Part shown: one piece after another, positions 8,896-18,200 of the stretch | Numbering within the stretch: position 1 is the stretch's first letter | Layout of the letters: each line of letters starts with the position of its first letter | Origin: Candidatus Fraserbacteria bacterium | GTDB lineage: Bacteria; Bipolaricaulota; Bipolaricaulia; RBG-16-55-9; JAJCYT01 | Direction: 5' to 3' | Assembly (NCBI GenBank): GCA_029262795.1 | Contig: JAJCYT010000001.1 | Span: 1 to 32,408, forward strand | DNA: 32,408 bases | Made by a program: the position numbers and the translations under genes | The notes under the pieces: model-generated | The model's input: only the letters and a program-made list of their open reading frames with translations | Database searches by the model: none | Told to the model about the DNA's origin: nothing

Positions 8896-8925
8896 TTGAC
8901 AATAAATCCATAATGTGTTAATAAT
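8896..8925 (+). promoter_or_regulatory. Candidate sigma-70 promoter of the nirK operon
   Basis: A perfect -35 box TTGACA lies at 8896-8901. An AATAAT -10-like box lies at 8920-8925 after an 18-base spacer. Transcription would start near 8932, leaving a leader of about 110 bases before the GTG start at 9042. The prediction rests on sequence match only. Confidence 0.5.
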
Positions 8926-8931
8926 AAACCT

Positions 8932-8952
8932 AATTGATCAAATAAGTCAATT
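8932..8952. promoter_or_regulatory. Inverted repeat, candidate operator of the nirK operon
   Basis: AATTGA at 8932-8937 and TCAATT at 8947-8952 form a perfect inverted repeat with a 9-base gap. It lies exactly at and just downstream of the predicted transcription start. That is a typical repressor position, and the last gene of the operon encodes an Rrf2-type regulator. The half-site spacing does not match the standard TTGAT-N4-ATCAA of FNR/NnrR proteins. The identity of the binding protein is inference. Confidence 0.4.
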
Positions 8953-9041
8953 GGTGGTCAATCAAAAACTTATGCATATTGAATCTGTGACTACAGAATC
9001 TTTGAAATGTAGTTGTTGCGTTATTTTTAAGGGAGGTTTTT

Positions 9042-10577
9042 GTGAGGGGTAAGGATTTCTTTGGTGCAAAAATGGCCAACTCGTTTTGGCTTTTTACTTT
9101 GATTGTTACTGTGGGGCTAATACTTTCAGGTTGCCAACATGACCTTGTAAAGACAGAATTGCCACCCGATTCAACCGCACAAGAGCAGTCGCAAAATACC
9201 GATGAACAATCAACGAATAACACCCAAGCTGAACAGCCGCCATCTACTGGCACCCAACCAACCAGCGAACCTCGATCTACACAAACTTCTGGTGAAAGTC
9301 CAGCTGAGTACACCCCGGATGTCACCTTTACCTTAAGAACTAATATTGCAGAAGGTAAATTGATTTTTGAAGGCGTGGGCGGCAGCATTGATGGACAAAC
9401 GAATCCAAACCTGCGTGTTGCAACCGGTGCCGTGGTGCAAGTGACCTTAATCAATGGGGATGGTGCATTACATGATGTGTCTTTTCCAGAATTTAACGCC
9501 ACGTCTAACCAGATTGTCGGTCAGGAATCCAGTACATCCATCGTATTTCGTGCAGATTCCGCTGGTGAATATTTCTACTTTTGTACGGTCCCAGGGCATC
9601 GACAAGCGGGGATGGAAGGTAAGTTGATTGTTGGGGAAGCTGAAGCAAGTGGCCCATCTGGGGCCAATATTGCCCTTGATCCAACAGATTTGCCTGGTCC
9701 ACTCAACCGACAGTCCAGTGAATTTGTACGTGTAGATTTAGAAACGATTGAAGTCGAGGGCCACCTTGGCGATGGTCGAACATTCACCTATTGGACATTC
9801 AACAACCAAGTGCCTGGACCCTTTATTCGTGTCCGTGTTGGAGATACCGTTGAAGTTCACCTCAAAAACCGCGAAGACAGCACCATGATTCACTCCGTCG
9901 ATTTCCATGCAGTGACTGGCCCGGGTGGTGGTGCGGTACTGACTCAAACCTCACCAGGTGATGAAACAGTATTTACATTCAAGGCATTAAATCCAGGGTT
10001 GTATGTGTATCATTGCGCAACACCCTTAGTGGCACAACATATTGCCAATGGGATGTATGGCTTGATTTTGGTTGAACCTGAAGAAGGTTTGCCGCCAGTG
10101 GACCGTGAATTTTACGTGATGCAAGGCGAGATCTACACCCGCGAATCTCTGGGGCAGCAAGGGGCTTTGGGCTTTAGTGTCGATAAATTGTTAGATGAAA
10201 CCCCTGAATATTTTGTGTTTAATGGGGCCATTGATGCCCTAACCAAAACATCGCCATTGCAAGCAAATGTCGGCGAAACCGTCCGATTGTTTATGGGCGT
10301 GGGCGGTCCAAACTTCACATCGTCTTTCCATGTCATTGGTGAAATTTTTGATCGAGTTTATGATCAAGCCTCGCTTACCTCTCCACCATTAACTGATGTG
10401 CAGACCACGCTTGTGCCGCCCGGTGGCGCGACGATGGTTGAGTTTAAACTCGATGTGCCTGGGCGTTATATCTTGGTAGACCATGCATTATCTCGTTTAG
10501 AGCGCGGGTTGGTCGGTTTTCTTTATGCTGAAGGTGAAGACAATCCCGACATTTTTCACGAGGGTGGCGGGAATTAA
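9042..10577 (+). CDS. nirK: Cupredoxin-NirK fusion: lipoprotein copper nitrite reductase
   Basis: This enzyme should reduce nitrite to nitric oxide outside the membrane. The GTG start has GGGAGG five bases upstream. The 511 residues comprise a lipoprotein signal (LSGC, Cys31), a Ser/Thr/Gln/Pro-rich linker (about 40-90), an extra plastocyanin-like domain (about 92-198) with type 1 copper ligands His144, Cys181, His186 and Met191, and then the two-domain NirK core (about 225-495). The core has type 1 ligands His284, Cys325, His333 and Met338, type 2 ligands His289, His324 and His481, and the catalytic pair Asp287 and His430. All expected metal and catalytic residues are present. The extra cupredoxin probably feeds electrons to the NirK core, as in other NirK fusions. 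It is the first gene of a five-gene operon with an NO-reductase-like complex. Confidence 0.9.
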   Translation: MRGKDFFGAKMANSFWLFTLIVTVGLILSGCQHDLVKTELPPDSTAQEQSQNTDEQSTNNTQAEQPPSTGTQPTSEPRSTQTSGESPAEYTPDVTFTLRTNIAEGKLIFEGVGGSIDGQTNPNLRVATGAVVQVTLINGDGALHDVSFPEFNATSNQIVGQESSTSIVFRADSAGEYFYFCTVPGHRQAGMEGKLIVGEAEASGPSGANIALDPTDLPGPLNRQSSEFVRVDLETIEVEGHLGDGRTFTYWTFNNQVPGPFIRVRVGDTVEVHLKNREDSTMIHSVDFHAVTGPGGGAVLTQTSPGDETVFTFKALNPGLYVYHCATPLVAQHIANGMYGLILVEPEEGLPPVDREFYVMQGEIYTRESLGQQGALGFSVDKLLDETPEYFVFNGAIDALTKTSPLQANVGETVRLFMGVGGPNFTSSFHVIGEIFDRVYDQASLTSPPLTDVQTTLVPPGGATMVEFKLDVPGRYILVDHALSRLERGLVGFLYAEGEDNPDIFHEGGGN

Positions 10578-10619
10578 TTTGGAAAATGCCCAGACAAGAG
10601 CATGGAAGAGGGAGGCTGC

Positions 10620-11123
10620 GTGAACGAACACGAAGAACATGATCAACAACAAAATGAACATATTCCATTTGGGCAAATTATGTTCGACGATGTGTTCTTG
10701 CTTCTGACGTTGGGGCTTATTCTGCCTTTCATCATTTATACCGTTTGGGGATTGATGGATATTGGCGGCATTCCCACTTTGCCCCCCACTGATATGGAAA
10801 CCACTACAGCCGTGGTTAACACGGACCAGGCGCCTCAAATTGATGGCGAAGCACTGGTACAAAGCAATGGGTGTGTTGGGTGTCATTCTATTAATGGTTC
10901 AGCTTCAGTCGGGCCAGGCTGGCAAGGCATTTATGGGAGCAGCAAAACCCTTGACGACGGTACAATAATTGAAGTGAATGACGCCTATTTACGTGAATCA
11001 ATTAACAATCCTAACGAAAAAATTGTCCAAGGCTATGCCCCAGGCATCATGCCGGCCTACGAAGGACGATTTTCCCAAGATGAAATGGTGGCGCTGATTG
11101 ACTATATCAAAAGCCTTCGTTGA
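10620..11123 (+). CDS. Membrane-anchored class I cytochrome c
   Basis: This 167-residue protein has one membrane helix (about residues 25-48) and a C-terminal monoheme cytochrome c domain. The heme site is CVGCH (Cys85, Cys88, His89), and the likely axial Met is Met144 in PGIMPAY. I prefer the GTG at 10620, with GGAGG at 10611-10615 close upstream; an in-frame ATG at 10602 would add six residues but has a poor ribosome site. It lies 42 bases after nirK and 36 bases before the CuA subunit. It is therefore the likely electron carrier to the CuA centre, and possibly to the NirK lipoprotein. Confidence 0.88.
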   Translation: MNEHEEHDQQQNEHIPFGQIMFDDVFLLLTLGLILPFIIYTVWGLMDIGGIPTLPPTDMETTTAVVNTDQAPQIDGEALVQSNGCVGCHSINGSASVGPGWQGIYGSSKTLDDGTIIEVNDAYLRESINNPNEKIVQGYAPGIMPAYEGRFSQDEMVALIDYIKSLR

Positions 11124-11159
11124 TGGAAGCAACTTCAAACAGAGGACAGGAGGTTAGGT

Positions 11160-11684
11160 TTGCCCATTCATTCGCCTGAAAAAGTTTGGTGGAAGCCCAT
11201 AGGGCGCCAGGAACGTATCTGGTTCTGGGTGAGTTTTGTGTTTGTCATCGTCATGTTTATTTCCATGCCAATATGGCATTTGCTTGCAGATCAAAACACG
11301 CCCCACCTGTCCTATCGGGTGACACCTGAGCGTTTTACGGCCATTGTTTCTGAATTTACCAAGCGTTACCAGGTTGGCAGTGAAAACGGTATTCCCATAG
11401 TGCATCCACCTGCTGGCGAAATCTATTTGCTGGCCCGCCAATATCAATGGATGCCTATTCTTGAACTTGAAAAAGGTAAAACTTACCACCTTCATGTTTC
11501 CTCTGCTGATGTGAATCATGGGTTTTCCATACAACCTGTAAATATGAATTTTCAAGTGGTGCCCGGCTATGACTACGTGTTGGAAATCACACCGCCAGAT
11601 GCTGGAGAATTCACCATCCTGTGCAACGAATTTTGCGGCATTGGACACCATAAGATGAGTGGCAAACTGATTGTCAAGGAGTAG
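11160..11684 (+). CDS. CuA-containing subunit II of a heme-copper reductase
   Basis: Translation probably starts at TTG 11160, since AGGAGG at 11148-11153 is six bases upstream. The 174-residue product has a single N-terminal membrane helix (about residues 20-42), as in ba3-type and NOR-type subunit II, rather than the two helices of mitochondrial-type subunit II. The CuA site is complete: His120, then Cys155, Glu157, Cys159, His163 and Met166 in CNEFCGIGHHKM. It takes electrons from cytochrome c and passes them to the catalytic subunit encoded six bases downstream. Because CuA occurs in both oxygen reductases and some NO reductases, this subunit alone does not tell which reaction is catalysed. 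Confidence 0.92.
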   Translation: MPIHSPEKVWWKPIGRQERIWFWVSFVFVIVMFISMPIWHLLADQNTPHLSYRVTPERFTAIVSEFTKRYQVGSENGIPIVHPPAGEIYLLARQYQWMPILELEKGKTYHLHVSSADVNHGFSIQPVNMNFQVVPGYDYVLEITPPDAGEFTILCNEFCGIGHHKMSGKLIVKE

Positions 11685-11690
11685 GTAAAT

Positions 11691-13403
11691 ATGGCTCAAC
11701 AAACATTACCCATGCGGCGACCGGTCGAGTTTCTTTCAAGGGTTTGTGGCACCACTGGATTGCGTATTGATATTGCGGCTCAAAACCTGATCTTGACCAA
11801 TGCGGCAACTGCCATTGTGTTTTTATTGCTGGGCGGCATTATGGGCATGTTACTTGGGTTGACCCGTTGGCCGGAAATCAGCTTGCTCTCATCAGTGCCG
11901 GATATTTATTACCGTTTTCTTACTGCGCATGGCATGAACATGCTGTTGTACTGGATCATTTTCTTTGAAGTTGCTGGGTTGTATTTTGGCTGCGCAATCG
12001 TGCTTAATGCACGATTGGTCATGCCTAAACTAGCTTGGGTTGCCTATGGATTAATGGTTATCGGCGCTGTGATGTCTAACATTGTGGTGTTCATGGGTGA
12101 AGCCAGTGTGATGTTTAGTGCTTATGTGCCACTGAAAGCGAGTCCGTTATTTTATTTAGGCACGATTCTCTTTGCTGTGGGGGCACTGATAGCAGTGATT
12201 TTGTTTTTTGCCACAGTGGTCGTTGCCAAAGCAGAAGGCCGGTATAAAGGTTCTTTGCCGCTAGTCACCTTTGGTTTACTCACGGCTGCTATCATCGCTG
12301 TGACCACGCTGCTTGGCGGCGTATTAACCTATGTGCCTGCATTTTTGTGGTCTCTGGGATTGATGAATTTAGACCCGGAGGTGTATCGACTTAATTTTTG
12401 GTCAATTGGTCACCCAGCTCAACAAATAAACTTGGCGGCAATGGTATCTATTTGGTATTTTTTGGCCCACATCACTGTGGGTGCCAAGCCGTTAAACGAA
12501 AAATTGAGCCGATTTGCGTTTGTTCTTTACATCCTGTTCATCAATCTTGGCTCCGTCCATCATTTGTTGGTTGATCCGGGTATCTCGATTCCGTTCAAAA
12601 TATTCAACACCAGTTACGCTATGTATCTGGCCGTGCTTGGCAGCATGATTCATGCGTTCTCCATTCCTGGTGCGATAGAAGCTGCACAACGAATCAGAGG
12701 GTATACCAAAGGATTATTCCAGTGGCTGATAAAGGCACCGTGGGGTGATCCCGGCTTTTCATCCATGTGGATTTCTCTTGTGATGTTCGGCTTTATTGGC
12801 GGCACGACAGGGGTGGTGATGGGCCATGAACAAATCAATATTCTGCATCATAATACAATGAGTATTCCAGGTCATTTACATTCCACTGTTGTGGGGGGAA
12901 CCACAATAGCGTTTATGGGTGTAACTTATTACTTAATACCTTTATTGGCACGTCGCCGGTTGGTTGGTGCAGTTTTGGCTAAATATCAACCCTACATTTA
13001 CTCTTTTGGCCTTTTGTTTATTATCTTTGGTCAAATGGGAGCTGGTGCGCTGGGTGTGCCCCGAAGAATTGTAGATGCTTTTTATGAAGGGGCACCAATT
13101 GAAGTCGCTTTCCCTGCGTTGGCTGATACAGGACTTAGTATCGCAGGGATAGGAACAATCATTGCCAGCATTGGAGGGGCAATGTTTGTTGGAGTGGCCG
13201 TCTTATCTTTATTTTTCGGCAAACGAATTGAAGAAGGCAAATCCATTCTTGAAAAACAACCTGAACCTTCTATAAGCGCTGAAGAACGTCATAAGGTGAA
13301 AGTGCCCGGCGCATTTGTTCTGGTCTTTGTTTTCCTCGTCGTATTCACCCTGGTGTGGATTGGCAATATGTTGTGGCTTGGAAAAGTCTGGCCTGTGAAT
13401 TAG
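11691..13403 (+). CDS. Heme-copper catalytic subunit with Gln at the Tyr position, probable eNOR-like NO reductase
   Basis: This 570-residue, roughly 12-14-helix protein belongs to the heme-copper oxidoreductase superfamily. The metal ligands are visible: His80 and His397 for the low-spin heme, His395 for the high-spin heme, and His241, His290 and His291 for CuB. In oxygen reductases of the aa3 and ba3 types the helix motif HPEVY places the cross-linked Tyr four residues after the first CuB His. Here the motif is HPAQQ, so that position is Gln245. Residue 284, where cbb3 enzymes carry their alternative Tyr, is Ile. From memory, Gln replacing Tyr marks the recently described eNOR family of NO reductases. 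The operon partners NirK, cytochrome c, CuA and an Rrf2 regulator fit 2 NO to N2O. A divergent oxygen reductase is the alternative. Confidence 0.85.
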   Translation: MAQQTLPMRRPVEFLSRVCGTTGLRIDIAAQNLILTNAATAIVFLLLGGIMGMLLGLTRWPEISLLSSVPDIYYRFLTAHGMNMLLYWIIFFEVAGLYFGCAIVLNARLVMPKLAWVAYGLMVIGAVMSNIVVFMGEASVMFSAYVPLKASPLFYLGTILFAVGALIAVILFFATVVVAKAEGRYKGSLPLVTFGLLTAAIIAVTTLLGGVLTYVPAFLWSLGLMNLDPEVYRLNFWSIGHPAQQINLAAMVSIWYFLAHITVGAKPLNEKLSRFAFVLYILFINLGSVHHLLVDPGISIPFKIFNTSYAMYLAVLGSMIHAFSIPGAIEAAQRIRGYTKGLFQWLIKAPWGDPGFSSMWISLVMFGFIGGTTGVVMGHEQINILHHNTMSIPGHLHSTVVGGTTIAFMGVTYYLIPLLARRRLVGAVLAKYQPYIYSFGLLFIIFGQMGAGALGVPRRIVDAFYEGAPIEVAFPALADTGLSIAGIGTIIASIGGAMFVGVAVLSLFFGKRIEEGKSILEKQPEPSISAEERHKVKVPGAFVLVFVFLVVFTLVWIGNMLWLGKVWPVN

Positions 13404-13424
13404 GAGGTTGTTAAACTGGGAGCC

Positions 13425-13832
13425 ATGAAGCTCTCCAAAGAAAGTGAATATTGCCTGATTGCACTTAAGTATCTTGCTAACCAGGGTCAGGATGCGATAT
13501 TGCAAACAGGACAAGTGGCTGATGCAACTGGGGTGCCAAAACCCTTTTTGGCCAGGATTTTCGTCAAGCTTGCCAGGCAAAATGTGCTTCAGTCTCATCG
13601 AGGCAAGCAGCGTGGCTATCAATTAGGTCTGCCTGTTGAGCAAATCACTATCAAAGCTATTTTAGAAGCAATCGAAGGGGCAGATGTGTTTCAAAGGTGT
13701 GTATTTTGGAGTGGCCGATGCTCAGATGACAACCCGTGTATACTTCATGAATATTGGCAAAAAAGAATCAGGTCCGAAGTGGTTGATGTGCTTGAAAATC
13801 TTACACTAAAACAATTTATTGATACTAAATAA
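13425..13832 (+). CDS. Rrf2-family regulator with Fe-S cysteines (NsrR/IscR-like)
   Basis: This 135-residue winged-helix regulator starts with the family-typical MKLSKESEYCLIALKYLA and contains the recognition region of Rrf2 proteins (VPKPFLARIFVKLA). Three cysteines, Cys92, Cys99 and Cys105 (C-x6-C-x5-C), match the cluster-binding positions of IscR and NsrR, so it probably binds a [2Fe-2S] or [4Fe-4S] cluster. It lies 21 bases after the catalytic subunit gene and should be co-transcribed. In this setting NO sensing and control of the nirK operon is the likely job; iron-sulfur or redox sensing is the alternative. The AGGAGG at 13402-13407 is 17 bases from the ATG, so an in-frame CTG at 13416 might also serve as the start. 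Confidence 0.85.
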   Translation: MKLSKESEYCLIALKYLANQGQDAILQTGQVADATGVPKPFLARIFVKLARQNVLQSHRGKQRGYQLGLPVEQITIKAILEAIEGADVFQRCVFWSGRCSDDNPCILHEYWQKRIRSEVVDVLENLTLKQFIDTK

Positions 13833-13840
13833 GGTTCTCC

Positions 13841-13869
13841 TCCTTCAAAAAGGGATATTATCTGAAGGA
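13841..13869. terminator. Inverted repeat between convergent genes, weak terminator candidate
   Basis: TCCTTCA at 13841-13847 and TGAAGGA at 13863-13869 can form a 7-bp stem with a 15-base loop, located just after the Rrf2 gene stop and before the convergent cyclase gene. No U-tract follows directly on either strand, although A/T-rich sequence lies at 13893-13917. Function as a terminator is uncertain. Confidence 0.3.
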
Positions 13870-13911
13870 CATGTTTAACTCGTAAAAGACCCAAATTATT
13901 AAAAAATTCTT

Positions 13912-14952
13912 TTATTGAACAGCGTAGACGTTTACAGGCACTTGTTTACCTTTAAACAAAACTGGACCGAGGGACTCTACTTCAAATTCTTCTGGCAGCC
14001 CACCTGCGGCGTTTTCATCGACAAGGATCCTTTGTTTAACAGATTTAGTGTGCCCTTCAATTCTTGAAGCCAAGTTTACAATATCGCCTATACACGTAAA
14101 AATAGCGCGTTGCTGGGTGCCGGTATACCCTGCCACAGCTTCGCCTGAGGCGATCCCGATGCCGACTTGAAGTTCTACCTGGCCTCGTAAAACCTGTTCC
14201 TGATTAAATCCGTCTAGTAGTTCAAGCATTTCCAAAGCTGCCTGAACTGCCTGAAGACGATGATCGCTCTGACGAATAGGGGCCCCGAAAATGGCCATTA
14301 GACCATCTCCCAAAATCTGATTCACAATGCCGTGATGGTCGCGTATGGGTTCAAACATCAAAGTGAAAAACATATTGAGCAACTCAATGGTTTCAACGGC
14401 ACTTTGCTGCTCAGATATGGTAGTAAATGAGCGAATGTCAATGAACATCACAGAAGCATCAACCAGTTCCCCACCCAATTCAAATCCGGTGTCGAGCAGT
14501 TTGTCAGCCACTTCCGTGGTAGCTATGGTATCAAATAGCTTACGCTGCTGATCGCGCAATCGTTTTTTCTCCAAACTGGCGTTGACACGTGCTTGAAGCA
14601 GAACGGTGTTTAAAGGTTTGGTCAAAAAGTCTTCGGCCCCCATTTCAATACACTTGACCACACTGTTTAATTCGTCAGATGCGGAGGTCATCACAATTGG
14701 AATATTTCTTAATTTAGGATCGTTGAGACAATGTTCGAGTACTTCAAATCCGTTCATTTCTGGCATTTCGATATCAAGCAAGGCCAAATCAAACGGCTCA
14801 CTTTTCAAACACTCAAGCGCTTGCTTGCCATTTTCTGCCTGCACGACGCTGTGCCCCAACTGTTCGAGGCCTCGAAGTAGCAAAATACGATTGACCTTAT
14901 TGTCATCCACTACCAGCAGACGACCTGGGGCGCGGATATTATTTATATTCAT
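13912..14952 (-). CDS. Response regulator fused to a class III adenylate/guanylate cyclase
   Basis: The 346 residues contain a receiver domain (about 10-130) with phospho-acceptor Asp60 in LLDIEMP and the conserved Lys in LTKPLN, a helical linker (about 130-155), and a class III nucleotidyl cyclase catalytic domain (about 160-340). The cyclase keeps both metal-binding Asp residues (FIDIRSF and LGDGLMAIFG) and the transition-state Asn and Arg in GDIVNLASRIE, so it should be active. Conversion of ATP to cAMP is more likely than GTP to cGMP, but substrate choice is not certain from sequence. Its start overlaps the end of the Hpt gene by 14 bases, indicating tight coupling. It is the likely terminal output of the phosphorelay from the giant GAF kinase. 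Confidence 0.92.
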   Translation of the reverse strand: MNINNIRAPGRLLVVDDNKVNRILLLRGLEQLGHSVVQAENGKQALECLKSEPFDLALLDIEMPEMNGFEVLEHCLNDPKLRNIPIVMTSASDELNSVVKCIEMGAEDFLTKPLNTVLLQARVNASLEKKRLRDQQRKLFDTIATTEVADKLLDTGFELGGELVDASVMFIDIRSFTTISEQQSAVETIELLNMFFTLMFEPIRDHHGIVNQILGDGLMAIFGAPIRQSDHRLQAVQAALEMLELLDGFNQEQVLRGQVELQVGIGIASGEAVAGYTGTQQRAIFTCIGDIVNLASRIEGHTKSVKQRILVDENAAGGLPEEFEVESLGPVLFKGKQVPVNVYAVQ

Positions 14953-15295
14953 GACGTAATTGAGTCAAAGTGTTTTTAATTGGGCCAAAATCGGCAATTA
15001 AGTCATCTAGCTTATCCCCGACCTGATCCAGTTTTTCTTCCCGCCCCAATGTTTCAAGTTCTCTGGCTTTGTTAGAAAAAGCATTGGCCCCAAAACTGGC
15101 GGCATTGGATTTTAGGGAGTGTGCAGATCGGCGAAATACATCAACATCTTTATTGGCCAATGAAGATTGAAGTGCGTTCATCAGCTGAGGGGCATCATCT
15201 AAAAAAGTGTCAATCAGTTCACCGATAAAATCATCGCCCACCATTTGAATCAATTCATCAAAGGTGGGTCGATCAATGACATTATTTTCATTCAT
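14939..15295 (-). CDS. Stand-alone Hpt phosphotransfer protein
   Basis: This 118-residue all-helical histidine phosphotransfer domain has the phospho-acceptor His59 in [13 protein letters not shown], the standard Hpt motif. It would shuttle phosphoryl groups between receiver domains of the upstream hybrid kinase and the receiver of the downstream cyclase. Its ATG overlaps the kinase stop codon as ATGA (15292-15295), with an AGGAG ribosome site inside the kinase gene, and its own stop lies inside the cyclase gene. The three genes therefore form a translationally coupled relay. The length is normal for a single Hpt domain, and no extra domains are present. Confidence 0.92.
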   Translation of the reverse strand: MNENNVIDRPTFDELIQMVGDDFIGELIDTFLDDAPQLMNALQSSLANKDVDVFRRSAHSLKSNAASFGANAFSNKARELETLGREEKLDQVGDKLDDLIADFGPIKNTLTQLRHEYK

Positions 15296-18200
15296 GACTC
15301 CGACTCCTGTTTCCCATTGAGACTCGTTACACTACCAAGTGCCTCCATTAATTCATGGACACGTATGGGTTTGGTAATGTAATCGTCCATCCCTGCAGCC
15401 AAGCAGGCTTCACGATCGCCCTCCATGGCATTGGCTGTCATGGCAATAATGTATGGTCGTTCGCTTTTAGACCATGTTTTGACAATGTTCCGGGTCGCTT
15501 CCAGCCCGTCCATTTCAGGCATTTGGACATCCATCAAGATTACATCGTATGGTTGACGTTCAACAGACTCAATGGCTTCTAATCCGTTCGATGCGATATC
15601 GGCTCGATAACCAATTTGTTGCAAAATGCGCAGCGCCACTTTCTGATTGACTGCATTGTCTTCGGTCAAAAGAATCCGTAATGGATGGTTTTTTGCCATA
15701 GCCGGATCGAGCTGAGTTTTGATTTTTGGGGCTTTGACTGATGTTGGTTTCTTGGACAAAACCCCCATCAATGCATCGAATAACTGGGATGGCTTTAATG
15801 GTTTTGTTAAATGATTGGCAAAGCCAAGTTGATCTGCATCCAGCTCTCTTCGACCCAATGAGGTAAGCAACACCAACGGCAGTTTTTTTCCTTTGGGTAT
15901 TTTTCGAATGGCAGCAGCGAGCTCCACCCCATCCATTTGAGGCATATGCATATCAAGAATGGCAAGGTCGAACTTTTCCCCATCCTTCAAACGTTTTAAG
16001 GCTTGTTTTGGAGATTGGGTTTGACGTGGCAGCATACCCCATTTTTTAGTTTGCAACACAAGAATTTTTCGGTTTGTTGCATTGTCATCTACAATTAAAA
16101 TGCGCTTGCCGTCCAATTCTGGATGTACTCCGCGTAAATCTCGCCGTTTCTTTGAAGGTGTTGCTTTGGCGGCTTTTGCATTGATCGTAAATGTAAATGT
16201 GGTGCCTTTGCCTGTCCCTTTGCTTTCAGCCCACATCCTGCCACCCATCATTTCAGCCAATCGCTTGCTGATGGCCAGACCCAATCCGGTCCCCCCATAT
16301 TTACGAGTGGTGGATGAATCTGCCTGGCTGAACGATTCAAACAATCGCGTCATACCTTTTTTGGTGATGCCGATGCCAGTATCGCGAATGGTAAAGACGA
16401 TTTCATTTTTGGCTTTTCCATTTTTGACCTCAACCACCACTTCGCCTTTTTCGGTGAATTTCACTCCGTTGCTAAGCAAATTAAGCAACACCTGACGCAA
16501 TCTCGTCACATCCCCACGCAGGCCCATGGGTACTTTATCGTCAATTAAATAAGCCAAATCGAGGTTGCGTTCCACTGCGCGGCCTGCCACCAAATCGAGG
16601 GCGGATTCTACACACTCGCGAAGATCAAATGGCTGGCTTTCCATGTCCATTTTGCCCGCTTCAATTTTGCTGAAATCTAAAATATCGTTGATGATAGCCA
16701 GCAGCGCATCACCTGAATTGCGAACCGTCTCACCATATTCGCGTTGTTCTTTGCTCAAATCCGTATCCAGCAACAGGCCACTCATGCCAATCACGGCGTT
16801 CAGTGGTGTGCGAATTTCATGGCTCATGGTGGCAAGGAATGAACCTTTTGCCTCGTTGGCAGATTCAGCGATGGCGCGTGCTTCTGTGGCCTCTTTAAAC
16901 AATTGCGCGTTGACGATGGCAATTGCCCCCTGGCGTGCCAACCCACTAAGAAATTCAAGATCTGTCTGGTTGAATGGATTGCCCCCTGTGCGCCAAACCG
17001 CCATCATCCCGTTGACCTTTTTGCCTGCTTTCAACGGGGCCACCATCAGGCGTTCGTCTATCACTGACTTTTCTGTGCCTGGAATATGACGCGCCCGTTT
17101 ATCTTTTGAGGTGTCATTTATGAACTCCGCCAAACCCTGTTTGGCCAGTGATCCGATAATGCCATCTCCAAACTTGATCGTGTCGGCCTTGAGCGCCTTT
17201 GCCACAAGACCATTTGCGACAATGGCACGAAAAACTTCGGCATCATCATCGGGCAGGAAAATTGCGCTGGATTCCACGTTGAGTAACTCAAGTGCGCTGT
17301 CCGCAATTTTGTTAAGTACCACTTCATTATCGAGTGTGGATGTGACTTCTCTGCCTACTTCAGCCAATGCGGCGGTTTCTCTTGCCCGTCGTTCAGTCTC
17401 TGCAAACAGTCGGGCATTTTGGAACGCAATGCCCACATTAGCTGCAATGGTGGACAGCAGGCGTTGATCATCCTCATCAAAGCGGCCTTCTTCATTGACA
17501 CTTTGAACACTGATAACGCCAATGGCTTTCCCAGCAAGTGTGATGGGCACACCCAGAAAGGACATGGCTTCGTAGCCCACGACGGTTGCGCCGAGTTCGG
17601 CAGACTTATTCGCCACGTCTTCGTTAAGCAACAGAGGTTTTCCGGCTTCAAGAATAGTGCTGGTAATGCCTTCTCCGTATTCGATAGGTTCGAATGGCTC
17701 GCCATAAGTGTATGGAAATTCAATCATGTTCGTTTCTAGATTGTGCATGGCAATATAGGCAATGTCCGCCGAGAATGTATTTTGTAATTGATCCCCGATA
17801 AGTTGAATCATGGAATCAATCTCAGTTTCAGACACAAGCGCCTCGCTGACAGTGTTGATGGTGGCAAGCTCGGCGTTTTGCTGCTGTGTTTCATCAAACA
17901 GTCGAGCGTTTTCGATGGCAACGCTCATCGTATTACCGAGTGTTTGCAATAAACGGATGTCGGATTCGCTGTAGGCGTCCACACGTTCATCTGCCAAGCT
18001 GATTGATCCCTTAACCATTTCGCCTACAATTAAAGGAACCACAAGTATTGACTCCATCTTGTCTGTACCTTCAACAAGGGTCATATCCATGCCAAAAGAT
18101 GCCATTTCTTTTTCAGAACGGAGATAAAGTGGTTGCTTTGTTTTTATCAAATATTTGCTGACTGCGCCTATTTCACCTGAACCCGGATCAAATCGTTCAC

